A stretch of 64,000 nt of DNA from NCBI GenBank assembly GCA_045226255.1, contig JBGVCG010000016.1, forward strand, positions 372,001 to 436,000, written 5' to 3'. Each line of letters starts with the position of its first letter. The stretch's first letter is position 1. Shown in pieces: positions 1 to 9,754 of this stretch. Under the pieces are notes generated by a model. It did not search any database. It saw only the letters and a program-made list of their open reading frames with translations, and had not been told where the DNA came from. Position numbers and translations under genes: made by a program. The DNA is from UBA1181 sp045226255 (GTDB lineage: Bacteria > Bacteroidota > Bacteroidia > Bacteroidales > Paludibacteraceae).

Positions 1-2333
1 AAAGAATTGTAAAGAAACTAATTCTAATTGGAACAACGACGATAATGGCATCGTGCACAAACATAACGAAGGATTCCATTGACAAACAAGTGGACGAGTT
101 GTACGGCAAGATGAACCAAGAAGAACGCATCGCACAGCTTTGCGGCAAAATACACCTCGAAAGTTTTTTTCATGAGGATGGTAGTCTCGACACCCTAAAG
201 TGTGAACGTGAATTGGGGAACGGCATCGGTCATTTCTCCCAGTACGCCGTCGGACAAAGGAAGAGTCCGGACGAGCTACGCGACATGGTGGCAAAGATGC
301 AAGACTGGCTGATCCACAACACACCCAACGGCATACCCGCCATCTTCCACGAAGAGGTCCTGAGCGGCATCGCCACCTACGACGCCACCGTCTATCCGCA
401 ACAAATAGGACTCGCCTGCTCCTTCAACCCGGAGTTGGCAGAGACCAAGACCCGGCAAACAGCCAACAACTTCAGGAAAATAGGAGGTCGCATGGCGCTA
501 TCGCCGATGGTTGACGTGGTACGCAACCCCTCTTTCAACCGATTAGAAGAGTCGTACGGAGAGGATGGTTACCTGTCCGCCGCCATGGGTGTGGCCTTCG
601 TGAAAGGTCTTCAAGGCGATGATCTGAAGACAGGCATCGCGGCTTGCAGCAAACACTTCCTTGGCTACGGAGGCGGATGCGATGCCCCTGAAAAAGAGTT
701 GATGGAGGACATCATCTTACCGCACGAAGCCATCATCCGTGAAGGGAAGAGCCAGTGCATCATGACGGGTTACCACCCTTTCCATGGCACGAAATGCGTG
801 AGGAACAAACAGTTACAGCAAAACATCCTCCGCACCTACCTTCAATTCAAGGGAGCCACCTTCAGCGATTATTGGTCTGTTGACCAATCTGACGAAAGCG
901 TAGACACACTGACGAAAGCGGTCGAGGCCATTAACAACGGCAACGACGTGGACCTGCCGAACGGAGACTGCTACAAATACCTGCCAGAAGCGCTGCAGAA
1001 AGGATTGGTCAGTGAGGCGACCCTCGAAGCGGCGGTTAAACGTGTACTGAAGCTTAAAGTCCAATTAGGTCTGTTGGACAAAGACGCGAAGCTTTACGAG
1101 GAGGGACACATCGAATTCGACACCCCGGAAGAGAGGCAAACCGCCTATGAGCTCGCCACACAATCGGTCGTGCTCCTGAAAAACGACGGAACGCTCCCGC
1201 TCATCCGTCCTGAAAAGATATTCCTTACAGGTCCGAACGCCCATAGCATGTGGGCGATGTTAGGCGACTACACTTACCACTCCATGCGCTATTTCTGGCA
1301 ACTGAAGATAGAAGACGATATGCACCCGCACATCGTCAGCCTCAAAGAGGGAATGAGCGCTAAACTGCCTCAGGAATGTACGCTGGAATACAGCAGAGGT
1401 TGCGACTGGACAGAAAAGGTGGAGACCATCATCGAAGAGGGAGGCGACTCTCGGGCCGCCTACATGAGATCCATCCAGAACCGCCGCATCGACAGCGGGG
1501 AGAAAGCCGATAGCACAACTGCCCTGAAAATGGCCGCCCAGAGCGACGTCATCATCGCCGCCATGGGAGAAAACGTCATCCTATGCGGGGAGAACAGAGA
1601 CCGCACCTCTCTCCGCCTTCCTGGCGAGCAAGAGCAATACGTGGAGAAACTCATCGCAACAGGCAAACCTGTCGTGCTCATCCTATTCGGCGGGCGCGCA
1701 CAGATCATCTCTGGCATTGCGGACAAATGCGCCGCCATCATCCAGGCATGGTACCCTGGCGAAGAGGGAGGAAACGCCTTGGCGGACATCCTCTACGGCA
1801 ACGTCAACCCATCAGGCAAACTGAGCATCAGCTACCCTGCGGAAGAGATACATGAAGCTATCTGCTACAACTACGGAATCGAGAGCGACAAACGCATCGC
1901 CTACCCGTTCGGGTTCGGACTCTCCTACACAACCTTCGAGTACTCTAACTTGAACATGGGTTCCAACTTCCAGACAGCGGAACCTGAGATAAAACTCAGC
2001 TTCGATGTAACCAACACAGGCAAGTACGAAGGAGTCGAAATCGCACAGATTTACATCTCGCCTATACATATGCAATTACCTGCGAAGATCAAGCCGATAC
2101 AACTGCAAGGATTCAAACGAATCTCCCTGAAGCCAGGAGAAACAAAGAATGTGGAATTTGTTCTCAGCGCAGAACAGTTCGGATTTTACAACAAAGGCAG
2201 GTGGTCTGTCAACGGCGGCAAGTATATCGTGAAGATAGGTGCATCAAGCACAGACATCTGTCTGCAGAAAGAGGTTAGCCTCGGGGGCGACCAACGCACC
2301 ACACTCCTCAGGAAAAAATACTTCGCGGAATAG
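1..2333 (+). CDS. GH3 family beta-glycosidase, lipoprotein, 5' end outside the window
   Basis: Glycoside hydrolase family 3 enzyme, expected to release terminal beta-linked sugars at the cell surface or in the periplasm. The first ATG is at 45, but the frame stays open to the window edge and reads RIVKKLILIGTTTIMASC, a lipoprotein signal with its lipobox (IMASC), so the true start lies just upstream and the ATG at 45 is internal. Counted from that ATG, the (beta/alpha)8 domain carries KHF near 203-205 and the SDY motif with the likely nucleophile Asp near 275. The alpha/beta sandwich domain follows, and a fibronectin III-like domain ends the protein. Length fits the family. The exact sugar cannot be told. 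It ends 59 bases from the convergent rsmE gene. Confidence 0.9.
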   Translation, partial: RIVKKLILIGTTTIMASCTNITKDSIDKQVDELYGKMNQEERIAQLCGKIHLESFFHEDGSLDTLKCERELGNGIGHFSQYAVGQRKSPDELRDMVAKMQDWLIHNTPNGIPAIFHEEVLSGIATYDATVYPQQIGLACSFNPELAETKTRQTANNFRKIGGRMALSPMVDVVRNPSFNRLEESYGEDGYLSAAMGVAFVKGLQGDDLKTGIAACSKHFLGYGGGCDAPEKELMEDIILPHEAIIREGKSQCIMTGYHPFHGTKCVRNKQLQQNILRTYLQFKGATFSDYWSVDQSDESVDTLTKAVEAINNGNDVDLPNGDCYKYLPEALQKGLVSEATLEAAVKRVLKLKVQLGLLDKDAKLYEEGHIEFDTPEERQTAYELATQSVVLLKNDGTLPLIRPEKIFLTGPNAHSMWAMLGDYTYHSMRYFWQLKIEDDMHPHIVSLKEGMSAKLPQECTLEYSRGCDWTEKVETIIEEGGDSRAAYMRSIQNRRIDSGEKADSTTALKMAAQSDVIIAAMGENVILCGENRDRTSLRLPGEQEQYVEKLIATGKPVVLILFGGRAQIISGIADKCAAIIQAWYPGEEGGNALADILYGNVNPSGKLSISYPAEEIHEAICYNYGIESDKRIAYPFGFGLSYTTFEYSNLNMGSNFQTAEPEIKLSFDVTNTGKYEGVEIAQIYISPIHMQLPAKIKPIQLQGFKRISLKPGETKNVEFVLSAEQFGFYNKGRWSVNGGKYIVKIGASSTDICLQKEVSLGGDQRTTLLRKKYFAE

Positions 2334-2392
2334 GCAACAGGACCTAACGACCAACACCTGACAACTAAAGTCTAGCGTCTAAAGTCTAAGGG

Positions 2393-3097
2393 CTACAACT
2401 CATTCAGCACGTGAATCGTATGGCAGGCCATCAAGCCCGCCGTCTCGGTGCGCAGGCGACTATTTCCCAGAGAGACAGGTACGAATCCATGCTCCATGGC
2501 CAAACGGACCTCCTCCTCGCTAAAGTCACCTTCAGGACCAATCAGAACAATCACATCGGAAGATTTTCCATATACTCTAGCAAGAGACTTTTTGTCCTGC
2601 TCATAGCAATGGGCGATATATTTATCACCCTGGAAATCAGCATATTTTTTCACAAATTGAGCAAACGGAACCATCTCGCTCACGGTAGGCAGCATAGCCT
2701 TTTTTGACTGTTTCATGGCAGATACCATGATTTTCTCCAGACGGTCGGTCTTCACCACCTTACGTTCCGAATGGTCGCACAACAAAGGAGTCACCGCACT
2801 CACTCCCACCTCCGTCACCTTCTCGGCGAACCACTCCATACGGTCCATATTCTTCGTGGGAGCGATGGCTATATGGATATGGCAAGGAAGCTCGTTAAAG
2901 CCTTCCTTCTTCTCCAACACACGCACTTCACACTTCTTATGGTGGGCGAAGGAAATCTCAGCCGTATAATAATTACCGCGGCCATCCACCAACTCAACGA
3001 TGTCGCCCTCCTTCAGGCGAAGAACCTTCACGGCATGTTGGGACTCCTCCTCCGACAGAAAATTAGATTTCTCTATATCCGGTGCGAAAAAAAACAT
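2393..3097 (-). CDS. rsmE: 16S rRNA m3U1498 methyltransferase RsmE
   Basis: SAM-dependent SPOUT-class enzyme that methylates N3 of U1498 in 16S rRNA on the 30S subunit. An N-terminal PUA-like part (HAVKVLRLKEGD) is followed by the knotted methyltransferase domain with its SAM-binding motifs IGPEGDFSEEEV and LGNSRLRTETA near the C-terminus. An upstream in-frame ATG at 3151 would add 18 residues unlike the family; I take the ATG at 3097 (MFFFAPD) because family members begin this way. It is the last gene of a minus-strand run behind folD, separated by a small hairpin. About 234 residues, normal for RsmE. Confidence 0.93.
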   Translation of the reverse strand: MFFFAPDIEKSNFLSEEESQHAVKVLRLKEGDIVELVDGRGNYYTAEISFAHHKKCEVRVLEKKEGFNELPCHIHIAIAPTKNMDRMEWFAEKVTEVGVSAVTPLLCDHSERKVVKTDRLEKIMVSAMKQSKKAMLPTVSEMVPFAQFVKKYADFQGDKYIAHCYEQDKKSLARVYGKSSDVIVLIGPEGDFSEEEVRLAMEHGFVPVSLGNSRLRTETAGLMACHTIHVLNEL

Positions 3098-3114
3098 ATG
3101 CTTAGAAAATAAGT

Positions 3115-3138
3115 AGGGACACACCGAAATATGTCCCC
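3115..3138 (-). terminator. Hairpin between folD and rsmE
   Basis: An inverted repeat (GGGACA paired with TGTCCC, 12-base loop) lies between folD and rsmE. Read on the minus strand it is followed by a T-rich but interrupted tract. It may be a partial terminator or an RNA-stability stem; it is weak as a full terminator. Confidence 0.35.
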
Positions 3139-3163
3139 ACGTTGTATTCAACTAAAAATTCGA

Positions 3164-4045
3164 TCACTTATAAATCGCCTTCTTGCCTGCGAGCAAAGTG
3201 TTCTTCAGCAAGGAGCAGATCGTCATAGGGCCCACACCACCTGGAACCGGCGTGATGTAGCTACACTTAGGAGCCACGTTCTCGAAATCCACGTCGCCCG
3301 TCAATTTGAAGCCAGACTTAGCCGTAGCGCAAGGCACACGCGTCGTACCCACATCGATCACGACAGCACCCTCCTTCACCATATCGGCGGTGAGGAACTT
3401 AGGGGAACCCATGGCAGCGATCAGGATATCAGCCTGGAGCGTCAACTCCTTCAGGTTCTTCGTGCGGCTATGGCAGATCGTCACGGTAGCGTCGCCTGGG
3501 TAAGCCTTCTGCATCATCAGGGAAGCGACAGGTTTGCCGACGATATTGCTACGACCGATCACCACACAGTGTTTACCCTTCGTGTCGATGTCATAACGCT
3601 TCAGCAGTTCGAGGATACCCGCTGGAGTAGCGGAAACGAACGAAGGCAGACCGATAGAGGTACGGCCCACGTTGATCGGATGGAAACCATCCACATCCTT
3701 GCGGTAGTCGATTGCCTCGATCACCTTCTGCTCAGAGATATGCTTAGGCAAAGGAAGCTGCACGATGAATCCGTCCACATCGTCATCATGGTTCAACACA
3801 TCAATTTGTTTGAGGAGTTCCTCTTCCGTCACATCCGCCTCGAAACAGATCTTCGTGGATTTGAATCCGACCTGTTCACATGACTTCACCTTATGGGCGA
3901 CGTACGTTTCACTACCTCCGTCATGACCGACAATGATAACAGCCAAGTGAGGAGTCTTCTCACCTCTAGCCTTTATGTCAGCCACCTCTTGCGCGATTTC
4001 CTGCTTGATTTGATCAGCAATCGCTTTTCCGTCAATCAATTGCAT
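3164..4045 (-). CDS. folD: Bifunctional methylenetetrahydrofolate dehydrogenase/cyclohydrolase FolD
   Basis: Cytosolic enzyme of one-carbon metabolism. It oxidises 5,10-methylene-THF to methenyl-THF with NADP and hydrolyses that to 10-formyl-THF, feeding purine and formyl-Met-tRNA synthesis. At 293 residues it has the usual length. Visible signatures are DGFIVQLPLP in the catalytic domain, the nucleotide-binding GRSNIVGKP, and the C-terminal PVPGGVGPMT. It lies 13 bases downstream of ffh and is probably cotranscribed with it. Confidence 0.96.
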   Translation of the reverse strand: MQLIDGKAIADQIKQEIAQEVADIKARGEKTPHLAVIIVGHDGGSETYVAHKVKSCEQVGFKSTKICFEADVTEEELLKQIDVLNHDDDVDGFIVQLPLPKHISEQKVIEAIDYRKDVDGFHPINVGRTSIGLPSFVSATPAGILELLKRYDIDTKGKHCVVIGRSNIVGKPVASLMMQKAYPGDATVTICHSRTKNLKELTLQADILIAAMGSPKFLTADMVKEGAVVIDVGTTRVPCATAKSGFKLTGDVDFENVAPKCSYITPVPGGVGPMTICSLLKNTLLAGKKAIYK

Positions 4046-4058
4046 AACAATATATTAA

Positions 4059-5378
4059 TTATCTACGTCCAATTTTAAATTTACCTCCCTGATTCTGCGT
4101 GATGGCGCGCATCAGCTTGCGGGTCTCATCGAATTGCTTGATGAGACGATTAACTTCCTGGATGTCGGTACCACTACCCTTCGCGATCCTCATGCGGCGG
4201 GAACTATCCAAAATTCCAGGATTAGTACGCTCGCGAGGCGTCATGGAATAGATGATCGCCTCGACACTCTTAAAGGCATTGTCATCAATATCGACGTTCT
4301 TCAGCGCCTTGCCGACGCCAGGGATCATGGAAGCCAAATCCTTCAAGTTACCCATCTTCTTCACTTGCTGGATCTGCGCCAAGAAGTCATTGAAGTCGAA
4401 CTGGTTCTTCGAAATCTTCTTCTGCAACTTACGCGCCTCGTTCTCGTCGTATTGCTCCTGGGCACGCTCCACCAAAGAGACGATATCACCCATACCGAGG
4501 ATACGATCCGCCATACGCTCAGGGTGGAAGACATCGATCGCCTCCATCTTCTCGCCCGTACCGATGAACTTGATAGGCTTGTTCACCACAGAACGGATGG
4601 AGAGAGCGGCACCACCACGGGTATCACCGTCCAACTTCGTGAGCACCACGCCGTCGAAGTCGAGACGGTCGTTGAACTCCTTCGCCGTATTGACAGCATC
4701 CTGACCCGTCATGGAATCCACGACGAAGAGGATCTCGTTCGGATTGATAGCAGCCTTGATGGCAGCGATCTCACTCATCATCTGCTCGTCTACCGCCAAA
4801 CGGCCCGCCGTATCTATGATCACAACATCATGTCCCTTGGATTTCGCCTCTTGGATAGCGTTCTTAGCGATTGAGACAGGGTCCTTGCTCTCCAGTTCAG
4901 CATATACAGGCACACCGATTTGCTCGCCCAGCACCTTCAACTGCTCGATGGCGGCAGGACGGTAGACGTCACAAGCCACCAAGAACGGGTTCTTGGATTT
5001 CTTCGTCTTGAGCATATTCGCCAGTTTGCCGGAGAAGGTAGTCTTACCAGAACCCTGCAGACCAGACATCAAAATCACCGAAGGTTTACCATCCAGATTA
5101 ATATCCGTGGAGGTACCACCCATCAGTTGCGCCAACTCGTCGTGCACGATCTTGACCATCAACTGGCTCGGTTTCACCGAAGTGAGCACATTTTGTCCCA
5201 GTGCCTTCTCCTTCACGGTATCGGTGAACGTCTTCGCCACCTTATAGTTCACGTCGGCATTCAAGAGAGCCTTACGGACATCCTTCAATGTCTCCGCCAC
5301 ATTAACTTCTGTAATCTTACCTTCACCCTTCAAAATCTTGAAGGAACGTTCTAATCTTTCGCCTAAACTTTCGAACAT
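4059..5378 (-). CDS. ffh: Signal recognition particle GTPase Ffh
   Basis: Protein part of the signal recognition particle. It binds signal peptides on translating ribosomes and 4.5S RNA, and docks with FtsY at the membrane. The order is an N-terminal helical bundle, the G domain with P-loop GLQGSGKTT near residues 106-114, DTAGR and TKLDGD motifs, then the helical M domain with the RNA-binding SRRMRIAKGSG. At 439 residues it is typical in length with a short tail. It lies 26 bases after the upstream exported-protein gene and 13 before folD. Confidence 0.97.
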   Translation of the reverse strand: MFESLGERLERSFKILKGEGKITEVNVAETLKDVRKALLNADVNYKVAKTFTDTVKEKALGQNVLTSVKPSQLMVKIVHDELAQLMGGTSTDINLDGKPSVILMSGLQGSGKTTFSGKLANMLKTKKSKNPFLVACDVYRPAAIEQLKVLGEQIGVPVYAELESKDPVSIAKNAIQEAKSKGHDVVIIDTAGRLAVDEQMMSEIAAIKAAINPNEILFVVDSMTGQDAVNTAKEFNDRLDFDGVVLTKLDGDTRGGAALSIRSVVNKPIKFIGTGEKMEAIDVFHPERMADRILGMGDIVSLVERAQEQYDENEARKLQKKISKNQFDFNDFLAQIQQVKKMGNLKDLASMIPGVGKALKNVDIDDNAFKSVEAIIYSMTPRERTNPGILDSSRRMRIAKGSGTDIQEVNRLIKQFDETRKLMRAITQNQGGKFKIGRR

Positions 5379-5404
5379 AACTGATTATCTATCAATATTT
5401 TAAA

Positions 5405-5977
5405 TTATTTTTCCTTTAATTCTGGGATTTGGAATGAAACGATTGCCTTCATCCATTTCTTTCGGTTCTTATTCACCGTCTTGGTGAAAGAATCCTCTTT
5501 CGTGTCATAATAACGATGGCGGAAGCGGAAGAGCACCACGCGGTCCCCCACGCTCTTATACCGGCAGAAGTTCCACTCAAGCACGAAAGGCTTGCCCCCC
5601 TGCACGTTTCCTTGCGTATATTCCAGCCAGATCTCGTCCGGGTATTCACTCTCCAACTGATCGAAACTGAACACGATGCTTTCTTCCTTCATGACAGCCA
5701 AATCTGCCATCTGGTTCTTCACCTCGTCCTCCTTTGTCTTGCCACTGTTCGATAATTCCAGAACGACCTTCTTCTCGAACTTCGCCAAGTTATCCTTCGG
5801 ACGGATGAATTCCTCCAACACACGCCCATTCCTCGTTTTAGCAGACCACTTCAATTGGTAGGGCTCATCGTCCAACGTGATATTTTGGAACCCGAAGAAA
5901 TCCTTTTGGGCGTACGACACGAGCGAAACCAGCATCATACAGACCCAACATATAATCAAACGTCTCATTTTATCCAT
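5405..5977 (-). CDS. Exported protein of unknown function
   Basis: I do not recognise a named family. The start at 5977 (MDKMRRLIICW...) gives a clean Sec signal peptide ending near SYAQ; longer in-frame ATGs upstream would bury it. The mature part, about 165 residues, is mainly beta and charged, with no catalytic motif I can identify and no membrane segment. It is the first gene of the minus-strand run with ffh, folD and rsmE, probably by position only. Confidence 0.7.
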   Translation of the reverse strand: MDKMRRLIICWVCMMLVSLVSYAQKDFFGFQNITLDDEPYQLKWSAKTRNGRVLEEFIRPKDNLAKFEKKVVLELSNSGKTKEDEVKNQMADLAVMKEESIVFSFDQLESEYPDEIWLEYTQGNVQGGKPFVLEWNFCRYKSVGDRVVLFRFRHRYYDTKEDSFTKTVNKNRKKWMKAIVSFQIPELKEK

Positions 5978-6190
5978 AGTCAAATATATACCTATAATTG
6001 AACGCGTAAAGTTACTAATTTTATCAATAGCAAAGTAGATTATTCCGCCATCGCAGGAAAAAAAACGAGCGAACCGATATTTTTTAAGGCTACGCATGAA
6101 AGTTTTCAGACGAAAAAGGGAGCTTTTCAACCTTTGTAAAAAAAAATCATTACCTTTGTGGAATGTATAATGGTTGTGTACTTCAAAAGA

Positions 6191-7132
6191 ATGAGGAAAT
6201 TACTGATTATATTATGCATGGGATTATGTTTCGTTTCCTGCACAAAAGCGCAGAATGAAAAAGAGGCTACGATGAAGGAATACCAGGCGAAAGACATCGT
6301 CAAACTCATCAACAAGGGGAAAACCATCCTCTTCGTCAACGCCATCATCAAAGACGATTTGGATTTTTCAGCCATCAATGACATGGAGATGGCAAGTCCA
6401 ACCTGTTTCATCGCACACGTTCCCAGCACCATATATTTCCAGAGTTGCGTGTTCCTAGGAGAAGTGAAAGGTTACGGGAGCAAGCCAATCAATCAAAAAA
6501 GCATACCCGTAAAGACCCGTTTCGCCCGTAATGTGCAGTTCATGGATTGCGACTTCAGGAAAGGGGTAGACTTCAGCGAGGCGGTGTTCGACGAGGGTGT
6601 CCATTTCAACAAATCGGTATTTAGGAAAGAAGCCTTGTTCAACAACATCCTATCCATAGGGCAGAAGAATCAATGGTGGGAAATCGAGGCGGACTCCACC
6701 TTCATGATGTGCGGAGCCATCTTCCGCGGCGACCTAAACATGATGGATGCGAATTTCAAGCAGGATGCCTCTCTACAGGGTATAAACGTCAACGACTTAC
6801 AAATCAGCAATCTTCATTCGGCTGGAGGATTCGATCTCTCCACCTCCACTTTCAACGGATACTTTATTTCCAACTATGCGACCTGCGAAGAGATGATATC
6901 GCTTTCCTTCTGCAAATTCGGTGGAAGGACGGACATCGTCGGCTCCACCTTCGAGAAAGGGTGTGAAATGGAAAGGTCTCTGTTCTACGGGGAGGTGAAC
7001 CTGAGCCAGTCCAAGTTCAAGGCAGGGCTTAACACGAAGGATGCGCATTTCCTCCTTCTGCCTAAAACGGAGGAGACCCTCTTTGAGAAGGATTCGATCC
7101 CGTCATTTGATGGATTTAACATAAACAAGTAA
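6191..7132 (+). CDS. Lipoprotein with pentapeptide-repeat-like region
   Basis: The start at 6191 gives MRKLLIILCMGLCFVSC, a lipoprotein signal with the lipobox FVSC; the ATG at 6158 lies on a likely -7 element (TACCTTTG, 6151-6158) and cannot be used from that promoter. From about residue 95 onward there are recurring short units such as CDFRKGVDFSEAVFDEGVHF and STFEKGCEMERSLF, with F or L about every five residues, which suggests a right-handed beta-helix of pentapeptide type, though irregular. No catalytic residues are visible. It lies 32 bases before the papain-like lipoprotein, so the two are probably one operon. Confidence 0.72.
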   Translation: MRKLLIILCMGLCFVSCTKAQNEKEATMKEYQAKDIVKLINKGKTILFVNAIIKDDLDFSAINDMEMASPTCFIAHVPSTIYFQSCVFLGEVKGYGSKPINQKSIPVKTRFARNVQFMDCDFRKGVDFSEAVFDEGVHFNKSVFRKEALFNNILSIGQKNQWWEIEADSTFMMCGAIFRGDLNMMDANFKQDASLQGINVNDLQISNLHSAGGFDLSTSTFNGYFISNYATCEEMISLSFCKFGGRTDIVGSTFEKGCEMERSLFYGEVNLSQSKFKAGLNTKDAHFLLLPKTEETLFEKDSIPSFDGFNINK

Positions 7133-7164
7133 AATTATTTATAACCTAAAAAAACATAATCGAC

Positions 7165-8616
7165 ATGATGAAATTTTTCAGAAACAAGATTGCCGCCATC
7201 ATATTGGGTGTGCCGGTATTCTTCATGGCTTCCTGTACGGAAGAAGAGACTCAACAACTGATTGATCTCGCCATAAGCATCTTCGCATCCATGTTGGGAT
7301 ACGACCCGAACGGCGAGAACTGGGAAGACACGGACGACGAGTTGGACGGCAGCGATGTGACCTCCACCTCCAAGAGTTGGGAACAATATTGTCCTCCTGT
7401 AGGCAACCAAGGTGAATATGGAACTTGTGTGGCTTGGGCAACTTCCTACGGCCTAAAGACCACGTTGAACATGATCGACGGCACATGGAGCACCTCCAAC
7501 AAGAACAGCAGCAGCTACCAATGTAGCCCAGTTGACCTGTGGCACAGCATGCGCTCCAACTATAGCTCAGAGGTGAGCAAAGGTTGTGGTGGATCTAGTT
7601 TCGATCCTGCCTTCAAAGCCATGCAGAACAAAGGTGTGGCTACCTTGAGCAATGTGCCTTTCAACAACCAGAAGATGACTTGTGATGGTGTGTCTGGAAA
7701 AGGTTTGTCCAGCAATAAAATCACTACTTACCGTACCGTCGCATACAGCGCTGACATGAGCAGTGACGGAAAGGCTTATGGTATGACCGTCAATAACATC
7801 AAAGCACACTTGGAGAAGGGTCCTCTCGTAATCGGTGCCAGATTGGGCGAAAAATTCATGTCATGGAACAGCAGCGCCGTCATCACGAACGACACGAAAG
7901 ACTACAAAGGACAACATGCCTACCACGCCATGATGCTCGTCGGTTTCGATGATAACAGGAAAGCATTCCGCATACAGAACTCATGGGGAAAGAGCAGCTG
8001 GGGTGACGAAGGTATGATCTGGGTAGGATACAACTTCTTCATCAACCAATTCTGCTTCGGTGTATGGAGCGCAAGCAACACCGCCTCCAGCTCAGCGGCA
8101 CCTCGCAAGACAACGGGTAACGACATCAGCGTGAAGGTCATCTCCGACACAGAGCAGAACATGGATGGCGACAGAATCGTGAAATATACGATTACGAACA
8201 ACGGCGCCAATCCAATCAACACGAAAGACTACTCCATCATCTACTTGCTCTTCCAATCAAGGAACTTGTCCCAAAAACAGATCTTGTTCGACAACGAGAA
8301 GAACATGACACTGGAGTCCGGACAGAGCATCACGGTGGAGAAGCACTACAACATCCCTGCCAGCGCCAAAGCGGGCAACTACTACACCGCTCTCATCGCC
8401 AACCCATACGACGAGATGGAAGACGACAACCTGGCGAACAACTTCAGCTACGTGACAGGCAAGAACATGGCATCCTTCTACGTGACGGGAGGAAGATTGT
8501 TCAACAATTCAAACGGCACATCAATAGTTAGCTCTATAGTCGACAAGGACCACGCCAACGCTTACAGAAACAGCGAGGTCCAGAACTCTTTAATTAGAAT
8601 GAAAAAAGCGAAGTAA
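7165..8616 (+). CDS. Papain-like cysteine protease lipoprotein
   Basis: Peptidase C1 (papain superfamily) anchored by a lipoprotein signal (lipobox FMASC, residues 21-24). The active-site block QGEYGTCVAWA places the oxyanion Gln at 82 and the nucleophile Cys at 88; the histidine is in HAYHAMMLVGFD (His254) and the Asn in QNSWG (Asn272), so the catalytic set looks complete. Papain usually has GSCW around the Cys; here it is GTCV. After about residue 310 comes a beta-rich domain resembling a CARDB or Ig-like module. There is no obvious inhibitory prodomain between anchor and catalytic domain, only an acidic linker (ENWEDTDDELDGSD). Partner of the gene before it. Confidence 0.85.
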   Translation: MMKFFRNKIAAIILGVPVFFMASCTEEETQQLIDLAISIFASMLGYDPNGENWEDTDDELDGSDVTSTSKSWEQYCPPVGNQGEYGTCVAWATSYGLKTTLNMIDGTWSTSNKNSSSYQCSPVDLWHSMRSNYSSEVSKGCGGSSFDPAFKAMQNKGVATLSNVPFNNQKMTCDGVSGKGLSSNKITTYRTVAYSADMSSDGKAYGMTVNNIKAHLEKGPLVIGARLGEKFMSWNSSAVITNDTKDYKGQHAYHAMMLVGFDDNRKAFRIQNSWGKSSWGDEGMIWVGYNFFINQFCFGVWSASNTASSSAAPRKTTGNDISVKVISDTEQNMDGDRIVKYTITNNGANPINTKDYSIIYLLFQSRNLSQKQILFDNEKNMTLESGQSITVEKHYNIPASAKAGNYYTALIANPYDEMEDDNLANNFSYVTGKNMASFYVTGGRLFNNSNGTSIVSSIVDKDHANAYRNSEVQNSLIRMKKAK

Positions 8617-8646
8617 GAGGTCCTCTTTTCATTAATTAAACAACAA

Positions 8647-8685
8647 AATGGACGTTCGGTATTTACGGACGTCCATTATTTTTTA
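8647..8685 (+). terminator. Intrinsic terminator after the protease gene
   Basis: A perfect nine-base stem (AATGGACGT with ACGTCCATT) and a 13-base loop, followed by ATTTTTT. It sits 30 bases after the protease stop codon. Confidence 0.85.
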
Positions 8686-8725
8686 GCGTTGCGGAGATCA
8701 GTCTCCACACACAATATCACTTCGA

Positions 8726-9754
8726 TCACTTCGGAAAGTGAAGGTCAGAGAACTTCTTTTTTCCAAACAAGTAATAAGAAAAGACCAAACTACGGTCCAA
8801 GACCTCAGGTATATCCTTGACAGACTGGGCCGCCAGATTCGATTTACGCTTCTCCGTATATTCGCCTCTAATCTTACGGAATTCACAACGTGCCTTAAAA
8901 ATCGCCTTCGCATTCTTCCAATCACCCTTGAGCAAGTACTGGAATGCGGCAAGATAATCGAAAAAGAAACGGGCCAACAGAACACGATTCAGATAGTCAT
9001 TCGGCACGTTCTTGTATATCATCAGCAAATTATTCCTGAAGTTCAGGAACGTCTTGCGAGGGTTCTCCACGTTCAATGTGCCACCCCCGAGATGGTAAAC
9101 AACGCTCTCCGGCACACACACGATCCTTCGTCCACGCGAACGAAGCCGCCAGCAAAGGTCGATCTCCTCCATATGGGCGAAAAAGGATCCGTCCAAGCCA
9201 CCCACCGACGCATAATCATCGGAACGAATCAACAGAGCGGCACCCGTCGCCCAGAAAATATCCGCGACAGTGTCATATTGTCCAGCATCACTCTCCACCG
9301 CACCGAACAGTCTTCCCCTGCAGAAAGGGAAAGCGTACTTATCCAAGAAGCCGCCACATGCGCCCGCATGCTCAAACTTCCCCTTGTCAACGAAAGAACG
9401 GATCTTCGGCTGGCAAGCCGCCACATCCGGATGCGCATCCATGTATGCAAGCATCGGAGACAACCAATCTTCCGTCACCTCCACGTCCGAGTTCAGCAGC
9501 AAGAAATACTCCGCATCCAACTGAGACAACGACCGGTTATAACCCTCCGCAAAACCATAGTTCTCGTCCAACAAGACCAGTTGCACCGAAGGGAAATGTT
9601 CCTTCACATAAGAGACGGAATCATCCGTAGAACCATTATCCGCCACGACGACCACCGCCCCCTCCAGCTGAGAGAACCGGCAAACCGAAGGAAGATAACG
9701 TTCCAGCATCGCCTTCCCGTTCCAATTCAGAATGACAATCGCTATTTTCCTCAT
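8726..9754 (-). CDS. Family 2 glycosyltransferase
   Basis: GT-A fold glycosyltransferase, likely adding a sugar to a surface polysaccharide or lipid-linked glycan. Seen in order: the N-terminal VILNWNGK start typical of rhamnosyl/galactofuranosyl-type GT2 enzymes, VADNGSTDDSV (nucleotide binding), LLNSDVEVTEDW (the metal-binding acidic motif), and EEIDLCWRLRSRG (the catalytic-base ED region). 342 residues. Its start overlaps the stop of the acyltransferase gene by four bases (ATGA), so the two are translationally coupled. Acceptor and donor are unknown. Confidence 0.88.
   Translation of the reverse strand: MRKIAIVILNWNGKAMLERYLPSVCRFSQLEGAVVVVADNGSTDDSVSYVKEHFPSVQLVLLDENYGFAEGYNRSLSQLDAEYFLLLNSDVEVTEDWLSPMLAYMDAHPDVAACQPKIRSFVDKGKFEHAGACGGFLDKYAFPFCRGRLFGAVESDAGQYDTVADIFWATGAALLIRSDDYASVGGLDGSFFAHMEEIDLCWRLRSRGRRIVCVPESVVYHLGGGTLNVENPRKTFLNFRNNLLMIYKNVPNDYLNRVLLARFFFDYLAAFQYLLKGDWKNAKAIFKARCEFRKIRGEYTEKRKSNLAAQSVKDIPEVLDRSLVFSYYLFGKKKFSDLHFPK

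Noticed and set aside
45..2333. GH3 gene starting at the ATG at position 45
   Set aside because: The in-frame sequence before it reads as the rest of a lipoprotein signal, so the ATG is internal.
3131..3883. 250-codon plus-strand frame opposite folD
   Set aside because: Shadow of folD; rich in Arg, His and Gln without domain features.
7165..8616. Protease as a dead homologue because of GTCV instead of GSCW around the cysteine
   Set aside because: Gln, Cys, His and Asn are all present in the proper order and spacing, so an active enzyme is the simpler reading.
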